Assembly (NCBI GenBank): GCA_013396915.1
Contig: VWZL01002056.1
Location: 295,114-359,113 of the forward strand
Origin: Stercorarius parasiticus
Lineage: Eukaryota; Chordata; Aves; Charadriiformes; Stercorariidae
DNA length: 64,000 bases
Direction: 5' to 3'
In this document: piece by piece, positions 1-14,308 of the stretch
How positions within the stretch are numbered: position 1 is the first letter of the stretch
Layout of the letters: each line of letters starts with the position of its first letter
Program-made: the position numbers and the translations under genes
Notes under the pieces: generated by a model
Told to the model about the DNA's origin: nothing
Seen by the model: only the letters and a program-made list of their open reading frames with translations
The model's database searches: none

Positions 1-3000
1 CCAAAATGTTACTAACCCCCTACACTTCTAAAATGCTAGATTTCCTACTCACTTATTTTAATTTTTTTTTTCCCTAAATCAGCTTTTTGTTTCAAGGATT
101 CTGAAGACTGGTCAACTAAGCTCACTCACAATATGCCAGGATTATCATTTGAAAAACACCTGGATTTGTTTAGCAGACTGATGCTCTGCTTAAATCACAG
201 CTTAATCAGAACAAGACTGGAAATTTGTTATGTAAAAAGGGGTCAATACTTGCAAACTTATTGACTCAGCTACAGTTTAAAAGAGTAAATTCGAGGGACC
301 CAGGTTTAAACTCAACTCATTGGAAAAATCAAATCAGAGAAAATAAGCAACATATCTTCCGGGTGAAGTAATTACTTAATTAGTGACAGTAAAGTAATGA
401 GCATCTCATCAGTTTGCTGTTTAAACAGCAACCAAGGCATTATCACGTATATCTGGCAAACAGGTCCTGGTGAGTTGAGAGATATATTTATGACAAAAGA
501 TAACTGGTAATAACAGAAGCCATTTCACATTCAACACACGAGAGAGTAAAAGCCAAAAAAATACTATTTCGTGACAGCTAGAACAAGCAATTTTTTTTAA
601 TGTCACCAAGCCTTGAAGGCAAAGCTATGCTCCTTCTCTCTGCCCCAAGATTTCTGCCGTTCGCATTTACAAAATTATGAGGTATTTCTAGATGAATGTA
701 TGTGAGTTATCTTTGACCTCTTCCTGATGACTTAGTAACAAATGACTTTTAAGTAGCCAGTGCAGAACTGGAGTGAGAAGACGGCTTCTTTGAAATCTAA
801 AATACACTGAAACCTTGACCAAGGGAATGGTACTTTGTAAAATCTGCACCCTGTAAAGATATTACAAAGAAAAACTTGCTGGGTCATAAGCACCAGAGTG
901 GTAATAAGTCCATGAAAAATTGTCGGTTCAGCAATTTTATCTGCCCTGTTCTTTTGTGCATGGCGTAGGAAATGCATGGCATTTTACCAACATCAAAGAC
1001 AGCTGAATCAGATTCAGTTACCTACAGCAACAGGTGTACGCAATTGCTTATCCAGATCCCACGTACGATTTACTGGACACACACCCCACGCTATGCAACC
1101 ACATTTTAAAAATCACCAAAAAAAAAGTTTGCGCTGGGGTCACTGTGCCACATGAGGATGGAGCATCAGCCACCTGCGCTGTCGCTGGTCTGGCATGCCT
1201 AAAAAAGGGCAAACCTCCATCACCACTACGGACAACAGACCTAGCCCAGGCTGAATTAGGCAACCCAGGCTCCACCATCCTTCCTCTGCCTTGCGATTTA
1301 AGCGGTGGAGGCTTGCCTTGTTTTTATAGCAAGACACTGCTGGCTGGAAAGGACTAGATAGGATAACTAGAAACGTAGTCTGTTTTATCAAGGGGGATGA
1401 GCAGGATCAAAATTAGTTAAATTCAATTCACTTCTGCACTATTCTCACATTTCAATGTGATAGTCTCAATTACAGATGACAGTTTCTATTAACGGAAAAA
1501 ATGCACCGAGTGAGAAAAAAAAGTTTCTGGATCTGGCAGGTGTCAGGAAGAAATCCCAGCCCCATGTTAGCAGCCTCCTCCTTCTTGCTCATAAAGGCTT
1601 GACCTGCAGGGAAGGGGGAAAGTCTGCTATGTCATTAATCACGATACCTTTCAGATAGCTTGTTCTCAGAGAAAAAACAATTAATCTAGAGGCCTCTGAA
1701 AAGCAGGAGCAGCACACCATCACACTTTAGTATGACTGCAGGAGTATGATATAGTTGGACAGAAAAAGCCTTTTTTTCCCCCTCCTACAAGAGCCTCAGG
1801 GAATTCAGTTTCCTCTCAGTAACTCATGCAATCTACATAAAGCTATTTTTTGCCACAGGCGCTCAGTGCTGTGTGACTGAGCGCTCTGGAGTAACACGTC
1901 TTGGTAACACTTATTCTTGGCAACCAAACAGTCGCTTGGGGGCTTGCTCATAAAACAGGCCCCAAAAGGGGGAAACGTGCAGGAAAACTGCCCGGGACTG
2001 GCTTCCCCAAAGCTTAACAATACCTTAGAGTAAAGGATAGTTCATTTTCTGTAGACGTATTTCCTAACTTTGCAGGCAAGTCTGCTACAAAGAGTGCCGC
2101 TGAGCAGCTTCAGCGATGGCCGTGACATGCACTGAAGAGCTGGGCTGCCTGGCTTCTAGTCCAGGGGCCTGCTAAAGACACGGACTGTATTTGTCATGGT
2201 GCAAATTCCAGGGGACGAGATCTAATTTCCAGAGGAGAGGAATGTTTTCTGATGAGCGCCTTAAGTCAGGAAGTAGGAATAAGGTGTATTTATTCAACTA
2301 AATAGAACTTTGAGATTGATTTGATCAAAAAATGTGAAGCAATTATGCCTTGCAACACCCAGCAAGGCGGGTGAATATGAGATATATTGGCAGGTAGAGG
2401 GGCAAAGAGAGAATACACATGCAGGGTTTGAGGCAGGGGAGCTACCTAAGCTTGTGGCAGCTAAATACACAAGTAGGATTTGGTTGCATGCTTGGGAGGA
2501 GGCTCCCCCATCCCCTCTACGCTTTGTTAGGCTGTATTTTGAGAGTGGGGGAAAGGAAAGGTGAGTGGATGCCATCAGCACCTCTCGCCACCCAATTTCC
2601 TAAACACGGTGCTGGTCTGTCCTTTGTATTTCCTTTGAAAGAAGCGCTCAGGATGCAGTCAGCACTCCCACCCAGACAGCTTTCACAGCGAAGGACAGCG
2701 CTGGAGAGCAGAGAGCAGTCTGCAGCTCTGTACATACGCACAGGAGGAAATCTGGAATAAGCTGAGCCTGTTCCAGCTTCTGGAGCCAGGTCCTCAGGAG
2801 ATGGCTTTGCTGGCAGCATCCACGCTGCTACTTGCCTTCACATGGCAGTCACTGTTTGATGGTGCTGGCGCCTGCTCATCCTCTATTTTAGATGGCATGG
2901 TTAAAAGAAACAAACAAAAAAAAAGAGAGGCAAACTCATCTGCACACCTTACAGCTGATATTTCTTCAGTCTGAAACGAAACCCTTCTGTATTGACAGAG

Positions 3001-4546
3001 ACCGTGTGTCCTGGGAACTGAGGAACCATTCCAAGAACAGTATTGCAAAGAAGGAGTCCCAGTATGCATAGTGTCCTCCCTTTTCTGCAAAAGGGTTCAT
3101 TTAAGAACAAGCTTCCCCTGGGGTAACAGTGCATGCAATGTGAGAAGGCAGCAAAGAGTGGGGCCAGCATGGTCCCCAGACCTAAGAGGCATTTCCACCA
3201 AAAGGCGGCTTTCCTGGGAGAGTCTGTGCAACCCACCAGCACCATCACATGCCATCAGCAGCAAGTTGTCAGTTACTCACCACCATGCAATCGTATTATT
3301 TCAGATTAAACTTAAAAAAAAAAGCGTGCCAGTCTGCCATTTCCGACGATGCCCAGTCCTGGGTATTTCGGAGACATCAAAGGATCCTCCCTCCCGTGGA
3401 CTCTGCTGTACAGTACAGCGTTTTGTGCTGGGTAGGTGCTTCATGGTGCTCACCTGGGGCAGCTCCTGGTACTCCCAGAGCCCCTGAGGCCCCACTCAGA
3501 TTTCCAGTTACTGCTGCCTGCGGAGCCAGGCTGCTGGCACAGGGAGCACTCCTCCTCCTCCTCACCTTACTCAGGCCTAGGCAAGTGAGGGAGCGTGGCT
3601 CTACAAACTGCAATATGACGACATCTCTATCCTTATGATCTAGGGCTTCTTTCTGAAATGAAATTAATTTGATTTGCCCCCTTAAAGAAAAGAAGCTTAC
3701 TCCGTATTTTAAAATATTTTCAATTAAAAGAATATAAGAATTACTTTTTGCTACTAAGTAATCAAGAAGTCTTTCTAATTTAAAAACAAACAAAAAAAAA
3801 CCAAACAAAAAACCCAAACAAAACGAAAAAAACCCCACCAAACCAAAACACAAAAAAAAGGTCAGTAATGATGTAAATTTCCCCTACGACAGGGATGCCT
3901 GGCTGCAACCCCACCATTGCACATGCAAGGCTTTCACCCCTGCAAAGCTGTGCTCGCTGCACAACCACCACAAGCTAATACTGTTTCAGAACATGATTAA
4001 CATCTCAACATAGTAGCTCATATTGCTCTGGCCGACTGTCAGATAGCACGCTAGTAAGAGAGCACGGATGTAATTCAGAAGGCAATCGAATCCTCCATGC
4101 GACAGCAAGAGCTAAACCAAACAGCTGTGAAGATCCACCTCTCTTTCTCTGGCCTTGTCCGCTGCTAAGGTGCAACAAAACCAATACCTGGTTATTTAGG
4201 TTTTTTTTATGGTCCATCACCACAGATGTAACTGCAGTAAAAGTGGAAAGAGAAGACAAGACAGTAAAGCAGCAGAAAAAAAAGGAATACAAAGGAGAGG
4301 ACTTGAAAGAGATGGGAGAAAACAAACTGTCTTCCTAATCTTCATGTATTGTTAAAGGGGCATTTCCTGCATCAACACCTTTCCAGACTGAGGGATGAGA
4401 ATATGGTTTTGGCTAAAACAATGGCTCATCTAGTGGCCCTAATAGTCTGCTTTCAGATACCCAGGGGGTGTCTGAAAAGCATCAAAGGAAAGGTAAAGTT
4501 CACAGTTGCAGGACAGGCTGGATGGCAGAGCTAACACGGAGCTCAC
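1..4546. other. No recognisable gene
   Basis: Mixed AT/GC unique sequence. Apart from an A/C tract at 3782-3859 I see no supported gene, RNA or transposon. A minus-strand frame ending at 2794 (MPSKIEDEQAPAPSNSDCHV and onward) lies behind a long pyrimidine tract but has only a weak acceptor. Confidence 0.5.
3782..3859 (+). repeat. A/C low-complexity tract
   Basis: About 78 bases made almost only of A and C (AAACAAACAAAA-type). Similar tracts lie at 29719-29768 and 51586-51647, and in T/G form at 50215-50290. They resemble one another and may be decayed tails or simple repeats. Confidence 0.85.
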
Positions 4547-4647
4547 CGGTAGCTCTCGGGGGCGTCACAGACTGAACTTTACCATAAACATCTAATTCTA
4601 GGGACTTCTCGTCTTCTGACATCTGGTAAGAAGCATCCCTCCTACAC
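4547..4647 (-). other. Candidate coding exon, unidentified
   Basis: This 101-nt minus-strand segment has a strong acceptor (TCTTTTGCTTACCCAG) and donor (G/GTGAGC). It is open for 33 codons: CRRDASYQMSEDEKSLELDV, then YGKVQSVTPPRAT. It begins in phase 2, the phase in which the candidate exon at 17603-17719 ends, so the two could join in frame. The charged, tyrosine-containing composition looks protein-like. No family is recognised and chance is a real possibility. Confidence 0.22.
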
Positions 4648-7600
4648 CTGGGTAAGCAAAAGACAGAGAGCAGCTGGTTGATTTCAGCAACCAAATTCCC
4701 TAAAACATACTGCATGACACTTCTTGCTTCCTCAGCAACGTTCTCTGTCTTATATTATGAGATTATTTTTCTTTTAAATCCATAGATCAGAGTACTCATA
4801 AGCCCATCTGGGGCCAGGATGGAGAGCGCGAAGCTGCAGTTAAATGCCAGCCCACACGTCAGTAACTAAAACAAAGCTGAACTCAAATTTAAACAAATCA
4901 GGACCGCTACAGCGAGATATTCCCCTGGAACCTTTGCTCTTCTCACTTCTTCTGGCAAAGCCTGGCAGCAAGGCCACCCTTGGGCATAACATTCAGGCAA
5001 AGGTGAATTTTAAGTTAATCTAACCAGCATTTCAGAACAGTCTCACCGTATTGCAGTCAGTGGGATCTGAGTACAGATTTGAATAGTTCACTGCACAGGG
5101 ATGGGTTTTTCAGTTGTCTCAAACAAAAAATAAGTTATAACTTATAGACCTGCTGTAACTTAAGCGTGGAAAAATTTGACAGTACATGTGGACAGAATCC
5201 AAGTAACATTAGAAAATTTTTTGCATAATTTCTGTACCATATTAGAAGCCTGAGTCTTATATACTTCAGAAAAGGCTCATTAAAGGGCTCCAGTATTGTT
5301 CTCTGCTAAATGATTTGCTTTATCACTCTCTCTCTCCTTGCCTATTCTTATCCAAGTCACCTACCCTGACTTTCCAACTACCTACACAAGAGTGGTGAAG
5401 AGAAACTTAGTAAAAAAATTGATTCGCTCTATTTTCAACACTGACAGACATTGTTTCATTTTCCGTAACAGAATTCAGAATTTGTGTTCAGCTGCACCAT
5501 GGCTGAAATGACATCAAAAAGGTAAGCTCAAATGCCACAGCTGTAGAAAAAGAGCAATCATATCATAAAGAAGCCAGGGACCTGCAAACTCAGTCAGGGC
5601 CTCATGTCACTACTGAAGGCACATACCACTACTGGAGGCACGAGGACTTCTATGCTGCTCAGTACATAGGAATGCTAAATGCATAAAAATACTAGTAGCT
5701 GCTCTTTGTGACAGAGTCTGGACCAACCAACCAGCCAGGAAGGTAACTGATAAGATGCAATTCTTGGCAAGATTCAAAAGATCCACAGAACAGGGACTTA
5801 GGCACGTATTTCAAATAATGCAGACAATGCCACAGTTTAATGGGAGCAAAGCGAAGGCAAAGGGAGATTTTTAGCAGAAAGATAATTGTCAATGCCAAAA
5901 AATCAAGCTGAGTCAAAGATAAATGCACAGCTTCCTCTAACAATCAGCTTTATCACAGCAGGAACAGCACTCAGCATCACTCTGATGTGCCCCCCCAGTC
6001 TGGGGCTGTTCCCACAGCACAGCTCCTCCAGGCTGGACTGGAATGCTTCGCACAGGACGAGCGGAGAAAGCACAGCAGAGCACCCATACTTGTTAATCAA
6101 AGATGAGACCTTACCCAAACAACTGCATTTTTGCATACTGAGATGGAAACGGTCACAACTTCTCTCCCACACATACAACAGCCTTATGTTTGACTCAATT
6201 CAGCATCTCACTGGTGTTACATTAGCAAATCTACGGCACAATCAAGACAACAGAAAAGCCTCACTGCAATGGATAAGAAAAAGAAAATGTTTGTGCTTTT
6301 GTAGACATTTTAACCTAATTACATTTTAGAGCAACCTAATAGCCCATATAGATTTTCTAGTGAATGAATCAAATGTACATAACATATGATAAAGACACTA
6401 CAGCAAACAAAACAGAGCTTGGTCACCACTTTGAGCTTCAGTTGCCCTCCCAGGCACAGACATGTCCCTTCAGGATGCCCGCAGTCCCAACCTGCCTAGG
6501 AGGGTGGCTGTTGGACTAATTTTGGGTTCATTTGCTCAGGAGCACAAGAGTGGCTGCACACAGCAAGGCCAGCGTTTCCCTTTGCCATGTCGGCGGCCAA
6601 GAGCTGATGCCCAGAGGAGACAATAAGCATCATGAAAATATCACTGTCTTCCCTCCCAGCCTCTCAAGCAAAAGGCAGAGTATTTACGTTTAATCATACC
6701 GTATTTAAGATGATGTATTTAATAATCCCTGTAGTCAGACCGAAGCTCAACTCTAGGCGCTCCAAAAATCATGAACAGAAATAGCTGTGGCTTAGCCACA
6801 GCTCCCTTGCAAAGAGCAGCCCTCCTGCACTGGCAGCTGATGGGAGGAGCACACCTTCGCAGAAGGTACAACTCAGACACCGACAAAAAAAATGTAATGT
6901 TATATGGTTGCCCATTATTTTTCATAAAAGAAAGCAAATAACACCTGCGTGATACAACTCTTTCCAAATACAAGTGGACAGTGGCAAGAAAAGCTCTGGC
7001 TTTTAAAAAATCTGGAACATTAAATCTGAGCTCTGATTTAAGGACAGTTCTTACTTTTCAGTCCAAAGTTCCTTTTCTTGCTATATATATTCTAAGCACC
7101 AGTAAATTGCCTTGGATCTCAGTTTGCTCATTGTTTTGCGAATCATTTTACATTTGCAAAAGGATGCATGAAAATAGCCCAGAGTCTGATATGAACATCT
7201 TTGACTGTAGTATTCAACATCCCGTGCCCCTGGAGCTAATCCTCTTACTGTGATTAGCAGAAGAACAGAAGGGTTGTAAGGAGGGACTTAAATGGGCTTT
7301 GGCCTCAACCTGGGCTCATAGCCCAGACCAGCTCCTATGCTTCTTGTGTGAGTGGCCCAAACTGAATTTCAAAATCCCCACTAATTAATTACATTTAAGG
7401 AATTGCACATTTAAGGAATTGCTAGGAAGGAGAGAAGAAAAATAAAGCATGCCAGAGAGAAAAAAAGTTTATATTGTGCATGCTCAGGGTGAAAGGAGTG
7501 ACATTTTTGGGGGGGGTGGTGTGGGTGATGCTCTTACTGGAAAAACGTGGCAGTTTGTCTGTGCACAGTGAAGAACACACCTGGGAAGAAAACCACTGCT

Positions 7601-9249
7601 GCCTTCAGCTTCCAGGGCAAAATCACAGCTTCCAAGAGAAGGTGACACTCATCTATCAGCGTATGGATTTTAGGCCTGTTTGAAGCACAGTATGTCGTGC
7701 AAGGAGAGTTACTGCAATTACCTTAAAAGCTTCTGTTCACACAGGGTGTTGGAGCCCAGCTCCAGTCCCATTGCTTCCCAGTTCCCTCTCAGTATTACTC
7801 ACTCGTTGCTAGTAAGAGAGGACTATAAACTGTTCATTATTTAGAAGGCTTCAACTTCAGAAAGCTGCATTGCACAAGTTAGCTCTTCTGAGATTCATTT
7901 AGACCCATCTAATTAAAACCAACTCAACCCACTGACCAGACGCATCATTTTTGGTAGACAACAATAATTCGCATGAACAGAAAAATCAACTCACCTGCTC
8001 TATGGTGAGACACAGGACGTGCTTAATAATGAACAGCCACCAGTTTCCCTACTGGCCCCTCTCTTTATTTCCCCCTTCAAATTTATCTGCACCTTCACAC
8101 CAAAAAGCCTGTTCAGGTCTGAGCGCACTGTTTCACTACACAGACAGTAACTTCATTCTGAAAACTGTTTCAACACTATTAGATCCTGTTATGAAGCCCA
8201 AGTTCTGTTACTTCTTCCTAAAGCTAGCCAAGTTATATTAAAAAGTAGAACACTTAATTTGTTCAACCAAAGGTGTTAAAAAATATGATGGAGCGAGAAA
8301 TTACCTTTAACCGGCAACTTCAGCTCAAGAAAGTCCATACAGTTGCACTTCAATTGTACTATGTAGAGAAAAAAATTCAAGAGAGGAACAAAGTACAAAT
8401 GCAGCTTTATTATTAGGAAATGGAGCATCCTGCAGACAGGCAGAACGGTCTGTGTGGAGCCGGCCTCTCCTGAAATGACTATATCTGATTAATATCTCTG
8501 GATGAGTCCCCCTGCACAGCTTCCTTACGCAGCCCCGGACTCACAGAGAAGCAGAGCTCTCCAAGCTCTCCAGGAGCACCTTTAGCTGGCCAGGCAAATT
8601 CCTTGTGTTTTGCTAGGATTTTAGGTTCCAGCTCTGCAAAATAACCTGCATGAACATACATAGAAAAGCCACACTGAGCATTAAGGAATTGGCTTCGATA
8701 CAGACATTTGAACAGGATTTTTGAATAGGATTTTAAAGCTGGAAAAGTTTAACTTCAAGAAATACGTTCTGAAGGATTGCCAGCAAGCTGCGAAGACAGG
8801 AGTGAATCTAGGTAAGTGTGCACAATTAACCAGCAGTATATCGATAGTTTAACATTAATATCAAAGTCATCAGTGCTCGCAGGGACTATAAGGAACTATT
8901 CCATCCTGCAAAACTGCGCTCACAGACAACAGAAATGCACAGCAGGGAGGAAGATGCTGCTGGTGGTACATGAAACGATGAGATTTCAAAAGGAACTGGA
9001 CTTTCTGAAACAGAAGAGACCTCTCTCTGGAGCAACAGCATCTAACTACGACTAGAAGACTATTACCACACATCTTGTCTCTCTAAGGACCCACAAATTG
9101 GTGCAGGAATTGGAACTGACACATTTACCCGAACAGCGGGTAATTGGATGTTTGACACGGTGTGGCAGTTTGTCAGAGTAACACGACCATAACGTGACAT
9201 AGCAAAGGAATCAATCACATATCACAGCAAGTTTATAAAGACAAGGAAA

Positions 9250-9265
9250 TTTTTTTTTTTTTTTT
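9250..9265 (+). repeat. Poly-T run (16 T)
   Basis: Sixteen T on the plus strand. No target-site duplication or retrocopy is recognised beside it. Confidence 0.9.
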
Positions 9266-10910
9266 AAGTAAGGTAACTTACCTGGCTGAATGTCCATGTA
9301 GTAGACTCCTAGAGACAAATCACAATTTAAAAAACTCTTTTGAAATTGATTTTGAGCTAATTTGTTGTCACTTGACACTTCAAAGATCTGCATTCCTCTG
9401 GGAGCATCTTTGTTTTCATACCAACCGTTGAAGTCTTCCCCTGCTCTTGACCTTGCCCTTCAAGCATTTCAGGTATATCCAGGTGTTGACTAACACCCCT
9501 CTCTTTTACAAATACAGGTGACTTCTGGCAGAACTCACTCTGGTCATCTCAAAGCCTCATGCTATACTCATTTTTCAGAGACACAAAGAATAAACAGGTA
9601 TAAACTCAACAGGTATAAATCGACATTACTTGCTGTCCTGGGGCACTGGGGTTAAGCTGGGGCACCAGGATGCTTTCCCATGTGAGCAGCGAGCCCTCCT
9701 CCCCATGGACCATGGGCTCTGCTCACCGGGATGTCTCCCAGACAGGCAGTGCCCCACGCCTGCTGGAAGTGCTGCGCTTGCCGCTAGCCAGGAGCACAAA
9801 GCCAAAGGCAACAGGCTTTCAGGGAGACAGAAACGTAAACCAGCTGCCACCCCTGTTTCAGTCTTCTCTAGAAAGCGATGGTTACGGATGTAGTGAAAGA
9901 AAGAGGCGCTTGTTAACTTGATGAACGTGACCACAAGCGCGAGGCTATGGTTTTAGCCCAGTGCTATGACATTTGAAGTGGATCGATGGACCCTGCCTAC
10001 TTGGGTGCGGCAAAATAAAGATCAGGTTTAGTCTTTGCAAAGAACAGAATGAGCTGAATATTGATTTTTTCCTCTTCTCACAGAAACATCCCCTAAAATC
10101 AGTGATGAGCAAGCTTCCCCAGAGCCCATCAGCCTGCCACAGCTGTGTGCGCTGCCGTTTGCCGGCCGGTTGCACGTGCAGCACCCACCACATGCCAAGT
10201 CGACAGCTGGGATTGCTCTTCTGTCCTGACTCGTTTCTGAAGGTGGTGGGGGGGTGAACCTTCTCTGTTGATTTTCATCAGTGAACATTATTTCTCAGAC
10301 TTCCATTAGTAGTGACTTTTACACAAATTATATATTGGAGGGAGAATTTTTTTCTTTTTATGATAATGCAGATCATGAGAGACGCGGTTGATTTTTCTTT
10401 AAGATACAATCTAATTCTGAAAGCGGCAGCAAGAGCACAAATAGTCTCTGACAGCTCAGAGCTGCGATGTTCGATCTTCCTTGTACAGTGCACAAGTTCG
10501 GGCACAGAAGAGACTGTCAGTTTTGTGCCTCAGCACTGCAAATGAGGCACTTAGCCTGTATTTTACACGTGGTAACAAAAGGCGTTTGCACAGAGCATGG
10601 AATAGGACCGAAGGAGGAAAGAGAACGGTGCTAATAAGAGAGACCAGAGCAGCATTTCTTATGGCATATCACACACCTTTTCCTCCATGGCCATTTCCAC
10701 TGGTTTCCTGTTGCCCCTTCTACTCTGAAGAAATGCTTGAGTTGTCTTTATGTTTCAAGAGACAGTTTGCTATATTGCTATATTGCCCTTCACACATGCT
10801 TTATGTTTAAAGACTACACTGCTCACACTGTAACTTCACAAAGAAAAATTTACATTTTTAATAGCATGCCTTTTAAAACTAGTTTAAACTTAAGAATTCC
10901 TGCTAGGCTG

Positions 10911-10951
10911 GAAAAAAAAAAAAGAGAGGGGGAGAGAGAGAGAAAGAAAGA
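10911..10951 (+). repeat. Polypurine tract
   Basis: About 40 bases of A and G only: an A run and then GA repeats. Low-complexity sequence with no gene. Confidence 0.9.
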
Positions 10952-13900
10952 TACATTTCTGTCTTGATGCTAGAATTATACCTAAACATGTAGGGGCTAA
11001 CAGTAGATGACAACAGCATTTATTCCACATTTCACTTTAGTAGCCATCTACCCGAGAGCAGACGATGCACAGAAGTAGGTCTATATTGCGTGATAATGCC
11101 CTTCAACCACTGAAGTTCTCCACTTCCTTTCACTAGTATTTGAGAGAAGTAATATCATTGGTACTGACCCAAAACTAGAAATACCTAGAGCTAAGTCTCA
11201 GTGAGATGTGAAGGAAGTCTGAAGTATGTGCAGATGAGGAGCCAGCCGCTAAACAGGGGAATTGTCTATTCTAGCTTTGTTGATGTGGATTTCAATGATC
11301 ACAGTCCAATTCACAATGGAGAGCACAAAGTCTCATGCTACAATCCCTGAGAGGGGGCCCACTGAAAACTTCAGATGGGCTACCAAGCTTTACACACTAG
11401 TGAGGTCCATCAACTGCTATGGACCAGGTTGTGCACTTATATAAAAGCACAGAATGAAATTATTGCGAGCACACAAGTTCCATCTTCCAACCTGAGTTAA
11501 CTCTCATAAGTCATTGTCCATTTTCACTGTAAACTCTTAAATAAGAAGTTACATACTATGGATAAACTGAAGATCAGCTGTAATAGTGGGTTTCCCTTTA
11601 AAAGCTTATCCTTCACTCTCATCGCCGAGCTGCGGGTGGTGATATTTACTGCTCCAAACACACTTCTTGCGTTCACTAGGATCGCAATACTGTGCATGAG
11701 ACAAGTAGATTTAAAATATTTTCTCAGGTACTTCTGTTTAAGAAGCTTTAAAATTTCTCCTTTAAAACATCAGCAAAGTGGGAGCAGAAATTTTCTCTCT
11801 CACAACTCTCTCAGGCTGCCACAAGCCAGCACGCAGCCTCCAGAGAATTCACACACCTCCAGGATGTGCCACCAACAACACAAAACGTTCGTCCTGGGCA
11901 TGGGAGGATGCACACGAATGCACCCGCACATCATTCCTACTGTTCTGACTTGAGGAAGGAAACGTTGACAGAAGGCAGGTGGTGGCTAAGGGACTCCCTC
12001 CTCAGCCTATTTCTTCAGCGTGCTACCTCCCCTTAAGAGCAGACTTGTAACCACTATCAACAGGGGTTCAGGACATCACATGCCCTCTGTCTCCTGACAG
12101 CAGATCAGCACACAGGACTTGAGACGGCTCTGCTGCAAATGGAGGGAGGAGCTGCTCTTGGTGTAAGCCCAGGGAGGTAACAAGTGTACACGCTTCGGTA
12201 TTTCACAGCTGCTGCTTTAAAGAAAAGAATGAAGAAGTAGTTACAGTTTCCCTAAGAAATCTCTTTTGGATGAAGTTTGGAGAACAACTCCTATTTACTC
12301 ACTGATGACAGCGTGTCCCAGAAAAGATCAAGGTAGAGGAGTTTAAAAACCTTCAAAACCGAGATCTAAGATCGAAACCCTCCAAACCCATGACCCAAAT
12401 ACACAATCACAGCTTTTCAGCACAGGATAAAAAAGGCAAGACAGAAATAGCAGCTTCAAAAGGGAGCCACGAACAACGCTGCTATCCAGAACAGACCAAA
12501 AAGACAGATCAAGAGAAAAAAGTTTTCAGCTGCCTCCAACAGTTGAAACATCCTGGGAGTAAGTTCCCCAAAATATACTTCCAAATGCTAGCAGACAAAA
12601 CCTACCTTAATCACGATCTGGTAATTTGCGAGCCTGGCATAGCTGCACTAAAGTCCTCCAGGAAAAAAAATAGAAAATAAGTATGGAAATGAAGCAACGA
12701 GGCCAGGGGAGAAAGACTGTGAATGTATTGGACTCCAGAAGAAACGTGTGGAAGCAAGTAAGCAACTTGCTTTTACTGCCTCCACAGCTGGAATTTTGTT
12801 GTGGTTTGTTGTGCTTTTTGGTTGTTTGTAGTTTTGGGGGGGGGTTTAAAAAAAGCAACACTAACATCTTTGTTCACGTATAGGTATTCAGTTTGCTTGC
12901 AGGTTACTCATTCCTTCTGCTGCAAAACTTTCTACTGCTCCTGCAGAAAACCCTCTGGACTAGCTGTTCAGTTGTGGCCCTCCTCATACAAGCTATGTAC
13001 AGTCCATTGACACCTGGAAAAGCTTTCAAAATCTTGCAGTCCGCCACCGGCTTGCACAGTTTCTCCAAACACGTACCTCAGATTCCCAGTCTGCAGTATG
13101 TGCCTGTACATTTGATTTCAAACTGGTCTCCTGTGCCCATGGGCTGACTGAATTCTGCACACTTTCCTAAATTGTGCCTTCCCAGAGCTTGGGTTCGACT
13201 ATACCCATGGTGTCTGAGCTCCCTCACGCCTTCATGAACATGCTTCAGTGATCCCATTTGGGTGGCACTGCTGAGACTTAATTTTCTGTCCATCTATCTG
13301 GTCTCCAGCTGCTGGAAGTGCTATGAAGGAAATGGGTGTCTCAGCTCATGAGAATGGCTCTTCAGTCTTATACCAGCCAAAACCTACTCTCCATTTTCAC
13401 TTTCCTATCATATTAACGACTCTTCTCTTTGAGCTTCCATTTCCACCAGGGTATGACAGGGAGCGCTCTGTAAAACCTCCACTAGCCACCTCCATTTCCA
13501 GAGGGCTCCAGCACAAGATTTCTGAATACCTCATCTTCTGCTGCTCATTTCACTCCGGACACTGGATATTTTCAGTAACTGTTCAGCTGCAAGTTGCCCA
13601 GAGAAAGTCAACTTCACACAGCGCTCACATCCTGCCTGATCAGTGCTGGGTACCACCAGCAACTGCCACAGCACAGAGCAGAGCCCCTTAAAAGTACAAT
13701 TCTCTGCATACAGACCGTGAACTCCTACAGGAGGTGCAACAAACCCAAAGAGAGGACAACATGGTGGCTCTTACACTCACATGGGTCACAGTTGAAATCA
13801 GTGAACTGGGATGAGTGAACGCTTCCTGAAGAGCTTGATGGGGAAATGCTCTGCTAGTCCCCGTGTGGTGGCCCCAAGAGTGAGATGCTGCATGGCCCCC

Positions 13901-14190
13901 GGACAAAGCTGGGGAGAGGCAGCAAGAGTGCTGGTGGGCAACAGCCCAGCTGCCAAAACCTGCACCGGCACTGAAAACTGAGAACATGGAAAAGGGCAGG
14001 TTTGGCCCTGCTCTGGAAGACAAGCATTTCTACACAGTCAGCGAGCATAGGATGGTGAGCAGGTAGCACTTTGCTCAGGAGGAAAAGAAACCAAATAGAA
14101 ATGAGTAGTAACTGTCCAGAAAACAGCGTATCACTGAGGGCAGAGGGTGAAAGAGTGGCATTATCTTATTATAGAAATTAGCTGGCTTAC

Positions 14191-14308
14191 TCCAGAAGTC
14201 CTGAGCGTTTCTAGGACCTTCACAATACTCCCAGATTTTGTCGAAATTGCTGCCTATCCTCTGCTTTTGGCTGGCAACATTCAGAGTGACAACAAAATTA
14301 TCACAGCA
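14191..14308 (-). other. Candidate exon, unidentified
   Basis: Minus-strand segment of 118 nt with acceptor CCTTCCTCCTGTTTCAG and donor GGA/GTAAGC, open for 39 codons (CCDNFVVTLNVASQKQRIGS and onward to NAQDFW). It begins in phase 0 and ends in phase 1, so it does not join directly to the candidates at 17603 or 4547. No family is recognised. Confidence 0.15.

Noticed and set aside
2794..2910. Possible last exon on the minus strand (MPSKIEDEQAPAPSNSDCHV and onward).
   Set aside because: The acceptor ATCTAAAATAG is weak, and no upstream exon with matching phase is clear.
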